Origin: Noviherbaspirillum humi
Lineage (GTDB): Bacteria > Pseudomonadota > Gammaproteobacteria > Burkholderiales > Burkholderiaceae_D
Assembly (NCBI RefSeq): GCF_900188095.1
Contig: NZ_FZOT01000012.1
Span: 62,001-126,000 of the forward strand
Direction of reading: 5' to 3'
Length of the DNA: 64,000 bases
Shown: one piece after another, positions 57,750-64,000 of the stretch
Position numbering within the stretch: position 1 is the stretch's first letter
How the letters are laid out: every line of letters begins with the position of its first letter
Program-made: the position numbers and the translations under genes
Notes under the pieces: generated by a model
Told to the model about the DNA's origin: nothing
Database searches by the model: none
Seen by the model: only the letters and a program-made list of their open reading frames with translations

Positions 57750-57774
57750 AGGGCGCATGACGGCGCCCTTTTTC
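57750..57774 (+). terminator. Intrinsic terminator after hpf
   Basis: Stem AGGGCGC (57750-57756) with GCGCCCT (57763-57769), 6-base loop, then a T run. It ends the kds-lpt-rpoN-hpf series 40 bp after hpf. Confidence 0.85.
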
Positions 57775-57882
57775 ATGTTCGTCCCAGCCGTCGCTGGGGC
57801 AATCTCATCGAAAGTCTGGCGGACGACAGAGCGCGCCATGCCGCTTGGCTACAATGAAGCCCTCACTTCATCTTTTCCTCGT

Positions 57883-58968
57883 ATGAGCCAGGACATCCTC
57901 AGTCAAGTGCATCGCCGCATCGGCTTCATCACCCTCAATCGGGCGGCAGCCCTGAATTCGCTTTCGCTGCCGATGATCAGGACCATGACCGAGCAATTGC
58001 AAGCATGGCGGTCGGATCCGGCCATTGATGCCGTGGTAGTGGACAGCAGCAGCGACAAGGCTTTCTGCGCCGGCGGCGACATCCGTTTCTTCCATCGTGC
58101 CGGATCGAGCACGCCGGCCGGCGGCAGCGCTCTTCTGGAAGATTTCTTCACCGAGGAGTATGCGCTCAACCACCTGGTGCATCATTACCCCAAGCCGTAT
58201 GTGGCCCTGATGAACGGCATCGTGATGGGCGGCGGGATGGGCATCGCTCAGGCGGGCGCTGCGAGCCGGCTGCGCGTCGTCACCGAGCGGACCCGGATGG
58301 CCATGCCGGAGGTGAACATCGGCTTGTTTCCGGACGTCGGCGGCAGCCACTTCCTGTCGCGGGCACGCGGCCAAGTCGGGACCTATCTCGCGCTCACCGG
58401 CGAAGCCATAGGCGCAGCCGATGCGCTGTTTGCCGGACTGGCGGACGTGTGCCTGCCAAGTGCACGGCTTGAGGAATTGAGGGCAGCCCTGCGCCAGTCG
58501 CATGCCGACGATGTGCATGCGCTCATCGATCGCTTCGCTGTGTCGCAAGATACCTTGCCCGCGCCGGGGCTGCTGGCGGTGAACGAAGCCGCCATCGAGC
58601 GGCATTTCAGTCTGGCGACCGTTGGCGAAATCATGGCCTCCCTCGGCCGGGACGACAGCCCCTTCGCACGATCCTGCCTGCAAGCGATGGGCCGGCGCTC
58701 GCCGTTGATGATGTGCGTGGCGCTCGAGCAGTTGCGCCGCGGCGCCGGCATGCATATCGCCGATTGCCTGCGCATGGAGCGCAGCATGATGCGCTGCTGC
58801 TTCGAACAGGGCGAAGCGCTGGAAGGCATACGGGCTCTGGTGATCGACAAGGACAATCAGCCGCGCTGGCAACCGGCGCGGCTGGATGAAGTGACGGAGG
58901 CGATGATAGCCCGCTTTTTCGAGCCGGCGTGGCCGGCGCATGCGCATCCGCTGCGGGACTTCGTTTAG
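57883..58968 (+). CDS. 3-hydroxyisobutyryl-CoA hydrolase-like enoyl-CoA hydratase family protein
   Basis: 361 residues from ATG 57883 (MSQDILSQVHRRIGFITL). The crotonase oxyanion-hole text (KAFCAGGDIRFF; GIVMGGGMGIAQAG) and the hydrolase-specific MPEVNIGLFPDVGGSHFLSR are present, as is the C-terminal ECH_2 region. Such enzymes act in valine breakdown. It is a single gene outside a valine cluster, so the true substrate is uncertain. Confidence 0.88.
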   Translation: MSQDILSQVHRRIGFITLNRAAALNSLSLPMIRTMTEQLQAWRSDPAIDAVVVDSSSDKAFCAGGDIRFFHRAGSSTPAGGSALLEDFFTEEYALNHLVHHYPKPYVALMNGIVMGGGMGIAQAGAASRLRVVTERTRMAMPEVNIGLFPDVGGSHFLSRARGQVGTYLALTGEAIGAADALFAGLADVCLPSARLEELRAALRQSHADDVHALIDRFAVSQDTLPAPGLLAVNEAAIERHFSLATVGEIMASLGRDDSPFARSCLQAMGRRSPLMMCVALEQLRRGAGMHIADCLRMERSMMRCCFEQGEALEGIRALVIDKDNQPRWQPARLDEVTEAMIARFFEPAWPAHAHPLRDFV

Positions 58969-59043
58969 GAAGAGCGAGCTTGCGGCTGCGGTATTTGCTT
59001 CCCCGCTTTTGCAGGCGCAGCGCCGCTGTCGTGCGCCGAGGCT

Positions 59044-60186
59044 TCAGTCCTCGCCAACGGTGAACAGGCGGCGGTGTTCGCGCATGGCGTAGCGGTCCGT
59101 CATGCCGGCGATGTAATCGGCCACCTTGCGCGCCTGGCGGCCGACGGCACCGGCATTCGCTTCCAGCTGATAGTCTGGCGGAAGCAGCCGCGGCTCATCC
59201 ATGAATGCCTCAAACAGATCGGAAACGATGCGGCGCGCCTTGCTGGTCATGCGGTTGACCTGGTAATGGTGGTACAGGTTACGGCTCAGGAACTGCTTCA
59301 GGTGCACCGCATCGCGCTTCATGGCATCGGAGAACGCAATGAGCGGCGGCGCCGCGCGTACGTCCTCCACACTCTTTACGCCGGCGTCGAGGATGCGCTG
59401 CGCCGAGGTGGCGGACAGATCGACGATCAATGCATTGATCATGCGCCGAATGGTTTCATGAATGGCGCGCCGGCCGCCGATGCCGGGGCAGGCCAGCTCC
59501 GCCTCGCGCCGATGCCGCGCATAGAAGTCGACCTGCTCCATTTGCTCGGTGGTCAGCAGTCCCGAGCGCAGTCCGTCGTCGATGTCGTGGTTGTTGTAGG
59601 CGATTTCGTCGGCGAGATTGGCGAGTTGGGCTTCCAGCGTCGGCTGCCGGCGGTCGATGAAGCGCTGTCCGAGCTCGCCGAGCTTCAATGCATTGGCATG
59701 CGAGCAGTGCTTCAATATTCCCTCCCGCGTTTCGAACATGAGGTTGAGGCCATTGAAGGCGCCATAGTGCTCTTCCAGCTCATCGACCACCCGCAGGCTC
59801 TGCAGGTTGTGCTCGAAGCCGCCGTGGTCTTTCATGCAGGCGTTCAGGGCATCCTGGCCGGCATGGCCGAAGGGCGTATGGCCGAGGTCGTGCGCCAGCG
59901 AGATGGCTTCGACCAGATCTTCGTTCAGCTTCAGGGTGCGGGCAATGGAGCGCGCGATTTGCGCCACTTCCAGGCTGTGCGTGAGGCGGGTGCGGAAAAG
60001 GTCGCCCTCGTGGTTGACGAACACCTGGGTTTTGTACTCCAACCGGCGGAAGGCGGCCGAGTGAATGATGCGGTCGCGGTCGCGCTGGAATTCGCTGCGC
60101 GTTCCGGGCGGCGGCTCGGGGAAGCGGCGGCCTCGCGATGCGTCCGAGCGGGCGGCATGAAGAGCGAGGCTGGCTTCCGGGATCAT
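59044..60186 (-). CDS. dgt: Deoxyguanosinetriphosphate triphosphohydrolase-like protein
   Basis: 380 residues. HD-domain metal ligands are in [15 protein letters not shown] and [16 protein letters not shown]. The N-terminal [20 protein letters not shown] is typical of the type 2 dGTPase family. It hydrolyses dNTPs to nucleoside and tripolyphosphate. It starts 9 bp after aroB. Confidence 0.93.
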   Translation of the reverse strand: MIPEASLALHAARSDASRGRRFPEPPPGTRSEFQRDRDRIIHSAAFRRLEYKTQVFVNHEGDLFRTRLTHSLEVAQIARSIARTLKLNEDLVEAISLAHDLGHTPFGHAGQDALNACMKDHGGFEHNLQSLRVVDELEEHYGAFNGLNLMFETREGILKHCSHANALKLGELGQRFIDRRQPTLEAQLANLADEIAYNNHDIDDGLRSGLLTTEQMEQVDFYARHRREAELACPGIGGRRAIHETIRRMINALIVDLSATSAQRILDAGVKSVEDVRAAPPLIAFSDAMKRDAVHLKQFLSRNLYHHYQVNRMTSKARRIVSDLFEAFMDEPRLLPPDYQLEANAGAVGRQARKVADYIAGMTDRYAMREHRRLFTVGED

Positions 60187-60195
60187 GGGATCAGA

Positions 60196-61305
60196 TTACC
60201 CCGTTCTGCCGGTACAGGCCTTGATGGCAGCCAGCAAGGTGTCCTGCGGCACCGCAGTAATCACGGTGCTGCCAAGCGGCTTGAGCAGGATGAATTTGAT
60301 CTGTCCTCCCTCGTTCTTCTTGTCGATTTCCATCAGGTCGAGCCAGCGCTCGTCGCCGAGGTCCGGAGCGACGGTCGGCAGGCCTGCCGCGCGCACCAGC
60401 GCCGTGATACGGTCCCTGGTCGGCGCATCGATGAAGCCGAGCCGATGGGAGAGATCCGCTGCCATCACCATGCCGCAGCCCACCGCCTCGCCGTGAAGCC
60501 ACTCGCCATAGCCCATGCCGGCTTCAATCGCATGGCCGAAGGTATGGCCGAAATTCAGGATCGCGCGCAGACCGCCTTCGCGCTCGTCCTGCCGCACCAC
60601 GTCCGCCTTGATCTCGCAGGAGCGCTGGATGGCGTAGGCCAGTGCGGCGGCATCGCGTCCGACCAGCCGGCCGATGTTGTGCTCGATCCAGGCAAAGAAG
60701 GCGGGATCGATGATGGCGCCATGCTTGATCACCTCCGCCAGGCCGGCCGACAGCTCGCGGTCGGGAAGCGTATCGAGGGTATCGGTGTCCGCGACCACCG
60801 CCAGCGGCTGGTAGAAGGCGCCGATCATGTTTTTGCCGAGCGGATGGTTGATTGCCGTCTTGCCCCCCACCGATGAATCGACCTGGGCCAGCAGCGTGGT
60901 GGGCACTTGAATGAAGGGCACGCCGCGCATGTAAGTGGCGGCGGCAAAGCCGGTGAGATCGCCGATGACGCCGCCTCCGAGTGCGATCAGGGTGGTCTTG
61001 CGGTCGCAGCGCTCGCCCAGCAGGGTATCGAACACCTTCATCAGGCTGGCCCAGTTCTTCTCTTCCTCGCCGTCCGGCAGCACCACGGTCGTCACCTCCT
61101 TTCCCGCGGCTTGCAGGCGCTCCACCATGGGCCGCAGATAGAGCGGCGCCACGACGTCGTTGGTGACGATGGCGGCGCGCTTGCCGCGGACGTGCTGACT
61201 GACGCCAGCGCTATCTTTCAGGAGGCCGCTGCCGATGGTGATCGGATAGCTGCGCTCTCCCAAGTCGACTTGGAGGGAAATAAGGTTGGAAGACGGGGTG
61301 CTCAT
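60196..61305 (-). CDS. aroB: 3-dehydroquinate synthase AroB
   Basis: 369 residues. NAD site [14 protein letters not shown], and zinc ligands in [11 protein letters not shown] and [13 protein letters not shown]. It makes 3-dehydroquinate from DAHP (shikimate pathway step 2). It overlaps aroK by 4 bp. Confidence 0.97.
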   Translation of the reverse strand: MSTPSSNLISLQVDLGERSYPITIGSGLLKDSAGVSQHVRGKRAAIVTNDVVAPLYLRPMVERLQAAGKEVTTVVLPDGEEEKNWASLMKVFDTLLGERCDRKTTLIALGGGVIGDLTGFAAATYMRGVPFIQVPTTLLAQVDSSVGGKTAINHPLGKNMIGAFYQPLAVVADTDTLDTLPDRELSAGLAEVIKHGAIIDPAFFAWIEHNIGRLVGRDAAALAYAIQRSCEIKADVVRQDEREGGLRAILNFGHTFGHAIEAGMGYGEWLHGEAVGCGMVMAADLSHRLGFIDAPTRDRITALVRAAGLPTVAPDLGDERWLDLMEIDKKNEGGQIKFILLKPLGSTVITAVPQDTLLAAIKACTGRTG

Positions 61306-61877
61306 TGATTCGATGAAATATCGTGCGGCTTGCTGGAGGATGGGGAAGCGGCGGACTGCGCCAACTCGAACTGGGACAGTTGCGCCACGATCATATTGAC
61401 CAGCGATTGAACATTGGGCCGGCCTGTCTCGATGACGAAGTCGGCCACTTCCCGGTACAACGGCTCGCGTTCCCGCGCCAGCTGTTCCAGCTTTCCGCGC
61501 GGATCGGCGGTCTGAAGCAAGGGGCGGTTCTTGTCGTGGCTGGTGCGCTGCAGGATGCTGCTGATGCTGGCACGGAGGTAGATGACGGTACCGCGCTCCT
61601 TCAGGCAGGCGCGGTTTTCCGGGCGCAGGACGGCGCCGCCGCCCGTTGCCAGCACGAGATCGGGCTGGGCAGTCAATTCCTGGATGATGTCTGCCTCGCG
61701 CTGCCGGAAATTCGCTTCACCCTCGATCTCGAAGATGAGCGGAATCGAAGCCCCTGTGCGGGCTTCGATCTCATGGTCGGTGTCGATAAAACGCTTGTTG
61801 AGCTTTTTTGCCAGGGCGCGGCCGACCGTGGTTTTGCCTGCGCCCATGAGTCCGACAAGAAAAATATTTCCGTGCAT
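61302..61877 (-). CDS. aroK: Shikimate kinase AroK
   Basis: 191 residues from ATG 61877 ([19 protein letters not shown]). Walker [10 protein letters not shown], the FIDTDHEIE pocket and [14 protein letters not shown] are present. A longer upstream frame is not used because the family starts just before Walker A. It follows pilQ, the usual order. Confidence 0.95.
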   Translation of the reverse strand: MHGNIFLVGLMGAGKTTVGRALAKKLNKRFIDTDHEIEARTGASIPLIFEIEGEANFRQREADIIQELTAQPDLVLATGGGAVLRPENRACLKERGTVIYLRASISSILQRTSHDKNRPLLQTADPRGKLEQLAREREPLYREVADFVIETGRPNVQSLVNMIVAQLSQFELAQSAASPSSSKPHDISSNQ

Positions 61878-62133
61878 AGGGACGAAGTGTACACGCTTCG
61901 CATGCGGGAACCCAAACCGGCTTGGCCCCGTCTGGAGCGGCCTGCCCTGCCAGGACGGCGCCCCGAGTCCGGGCTTGGCTATCGGTCCCGGGTGCACTGT
62001 GAACGCCGCTTGCATGCGGCTTGAATGGAAACGCGGGTAAGCGAGGAGCAACAAGTGAGGAGCAACAACAGCTGCCCCTCGCTGGAGAACTCAATCTTCC
62101 GGAACGCCGGCCGTCCAGCCGAAGCGTCGCTCG

Positions 62134-64000
62134 TTACCGGGTCAGCGGATTGCCAGCCACCACCTTGGGCGTGATGAAGACGAGGAGCTCGGTCTTGTCA
62201 TTGGTGCGGCCGGTGGTTTTGAATAGATAACCCATGACAGGAATGTCGCCGAGCAAGGGCACTTTCGAAACCTGATCACGCTCGGTCTGCTGGAAGATGC
62301 CGCCCAGGACCACGGTGCCGCCATTCTCGACCAGCACCTGGGTCTTCACATGCTTGGTATCGATCGCAAAGCCGGCACGCGTTTCAACACCGACGCTGTC
62401 CTTGTTGACGTCGACATCCAGGATGATGTTGCCGTCCGGCGTGATCTGCGGCGTGACTTCCAGCCGCAGATTGGCCTTGCGGAAGGCAATGGAGGTCGCA
62501 CCGCTGCTGGTGGCAACTTGATAAGGCAATTCGGTGCCCTGCTCGATGACCGCCTTGAGCTGGTCGGCTGTCACCACACGCGGGCTCGAGATGATCTTGC
62601 CTTTTCCATCGGCTTCGAGCGCCGACAGCTCCAGGTTCAGGAATCGGTTGGCGGCCGCCGAAAAGAGACTGATGGCGAAGCTGCCCGGATTGACGCCGTT
62701 GATGCCGGCGGCAGGCAGGTTGACGAATTGGGTATTGTTGTATGACTGGTCGGACAGCTTGGCCTGCCCGGTGATTTCGCCAACGCCTTGATAGTTGCCT
62801 GTGATGGCGGCGTTACCGTTGCCAATGCCGTAGCCGGTTTCGCCGCCGCGCAGGGTGCGCAGATCAGTGAATCCGAGCTTGGCGCCAAGATTCCTGCTGA
62901 ACTTGTCATCGGCTTCGACGATACGGGCTTCGATCAGCACCTGCTTCGAAGCGATGTCCGTCTTCTGCACCAGCTTGCGCACCTCCTCCAGCTTGGACGG
63001 GATGTCGGTGATGAAAAGCTGGTTGGTGCGCGGATCGATCACCGCGCTGCCGCGTTTGGAGAGGATGGATTTCTTGGCATCGCCGCCATCCAGCCCAAAG
63101 ACCAGCTTGAAGGATTCCGCCTTCTGGTAGTTGAGCTGGAAGACTTCGCTCTTGAGCGGCTCCAGCTCGGCGATCTGGGCTTTCTGCTCCAGTTCCAGCT
63201 TTTCCTTGGTCAGCAGCTCATCCCGGGGCGCGATCCAGATCACCGAGCCGTTCTTGCGCATGTCGAGGCCCTTGGCCTGCAGCACGATGTCGAGCGCCTG
63301 GTCCCATGGCACATCCTTCAGTCGCAGCGTCAGGCTGCCGCCGACCGTGTCGCTGGTGATGATGTTCAGTCCGGTGAAGTCGGCGATCACCTGCAGCACG
63401 GTGCGCACTTCGACGTTCTGGAAATTGAGCGACAGCTTCTCGCCGCGATAGCTCTGCGGACCTTGGGAAAGCCGGTTCGGATCTTCCTTGACCGGCTTCA
63501 CCTCCACCACCAGCTGCGTGTCGCTCTGGTAGGCGCTGTGCTCCCACAAGCCCTTGGGCGTGATCACCATGCGCACGTTGTCACCCTGACGGGTAGTGAC
63601 AACGGTCTGCACCGGCGTGCCGAAGTCGGCGACGTCCAGCTTGCGGCGCAGGGCATCCGGCAGACTGGTCTTGAGGAAGTCGACCACGATGCTCTGGCCC
63701 TGCTGCCTGACATCGACGCTGCCGCTGCCGGGCGGCAGCTCGACCACGACCCGGCCTTCGCCATTGCTGCCGCGCCGGAAGTCGATGTCGCGCAGCGCAC
63801 GGCTGGCCGATGCCGTGGCGGGCGCGGCGCTTCCCGCAGTGCCGGTTGACGCCGCCATCGGCTTGGCTGCGGCGCCGGTGCCGTCAATGGTGACGACTAC
63901 CTGATTGCCTTCCACCGCCGTGGCATAGCTGAGCGGGCGCGAGAGATTGAAGACAAGGCGCGAACGCTCGCCGGCCTGGACCACGTTGACGTTGCGGACA
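62134..64000 (-). CDS. pilQ: Type IV pilus secretin PilQ (5' truncated by window edge)
   Basis: About 622 visible residues; the frame is open to the last base with no start, so the N-terminus lies beyond the window. An AMIN-type domain (the end of it; AGERSRLVFNLSRPLSYATA), a secretin N-domain (EVRTVLQVIADFTGLNIITS) and the C-terminal secretin domain (VQTKTL...GGTVVLGGIFQQTE; VPLLGDIPVMGYLFK) are visible. It forms the outer-membrane pore for pilus passage. Confidence 0.96.
   Translation of the reverse strand, partial: VRNVNVVQAGERSRLVFNLSRPLSYATAVEGNQVVVTIDGTGAAAKPMAASTGTAGSAAPATASASRALRDIDFRRGSNGEGRVVVELPPGSGSVDVRQQGQSIVVDFLKTSLPDALRRKLDVADFGTPVQTVVTTRQGDNVRMVITPKGLWEHSAYQSDTQLVVEVKPVKEDPNRLSQGPQSYRGEKLSLNFQNVEVRTVLQVIADFTGLNIITSDTVGGSLTLRLKDVPWDQALDIVLQAKGLDMRKNGSVIWIAPRDELLTKEKLELEQKAQIAELEPLKSEVFQLNYQKAESFKLVFGLDGGDAKKSILSKRGSAVIDPRTNQLFITDIPSKLEEVRKLVQKTDIASKQVLIEARIVEADDKFSRNLGAKLGFTDLRTLRGGETGYGIGNGNAAITGNYQGVGEITGQAKLSDQSYNNTQFVNLPAAGINGVNPGSFAISLFSAAANRFLNLELSALEADGKGKIISSPRVVTADQLKAVIEQGTELPYQVATSSGATSIAFRKANLRLEVTPQITPDGNIILDVDVNKDSVGVETRAGFAIDTKHVKTQVLVENGGTVVLGGIFQQTERDQVSKVPLLGDIPVMGYLFKTTGRTNDKTELLVFITPKVVAGNPLTR

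Overview
The window comes from the chromosome of a betaproteobacterium, most likely Burkholderiales / Oxalobacteraceae (Herbaspirillum–Herminiimonas type). I infer this from gene order: petABC-sspA-sspB, a long his operon leading into hinT-tatABC, mlaFEDACB joined to a YadGH-type ABC transporter, bolA and murA, gltBD, kdsD-kdsC-lptCAB-rpoN-hpf, and pilQ-aroK-aroB-dgt. GC is high with strong third-position bias from about 6.4 kb onward, which produces many long spurious antisense frames. Nothing here identifies a species.

Positions 1-6330 are different: AT-richer, and ending exactly at the 3' end of a tRNA-Thr(UGT) gene. This looks like one end of a horizontally acquired defence island. It carries a type III restriction-modification pair (mod, cut by the window edge, and res), a 139-bp MITE-like element with perfect 16-bp terminal inverted repeats, an unrecognised PD-(D/E)XK-type nuclease candidate, a small RAMA-like protein with a KQKPK-repeat tail, and about 600 bp with no recognisable gene. 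The nuclease plus RAMA-like pair is the best candidate here for an undescribed system.

From 6.4 to 31.3 kb almost everything is on the minus strand. petABC (cytochrome bc1) runs into sspA-sspB. A lone NarL-type response regulator, a Nif3-family protein, a divergent DegS/AlgW-like protease and a DUF2461 protein follow. Then comes a very compact series, read from 31.3 kb down to 14.2 kb: mlaF-E-D-A-C-B (outer-membrane lipid asymmetry), an ABC-2 exporter, bolA, murA, hisG-D-[DNA methyltransferase]-C-B-H-A-F-I-E, a HIT protein and tatA-B-C. The unexpected member is the orphan DNA methyltransferase between hisD and hisC. The Rieske subunit encoded at 10 kb has a twin-arginine leader, so the tatABC genes 4 kb away supply its export route.

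From 31.4 to 44 kb lie gltBD (glutamate synthase) with a terminator and a plausible promoter, a RAYT-type transposase gene with its typical flanking motifs, a metallophosphoesterase overlapping a lipid/diacylglycerol kinase, and an HDOD-GAF protein overlapping a PAS-GGDEF-EAL cyclic-di-GMP enzyme.

From 44 to 64 kb are ssb and an MFS transporter divergent from uvrA-acyP, an AEC transporter, a KefB-like antiporter, then on the plus strand kdsD-kdsC-lptC-lptA-lptB-rpoN-hpf (Kdo synthesis, LPS transport, sigma-54, ribosome hibernation) closed by a terminator. A 3-hydroxyisobutyryl-CoA hydrolase-like gene follows. The minus-strand set dgt, aroB, aroK and pilQ closes the window, with pilQ cut by the right edge.
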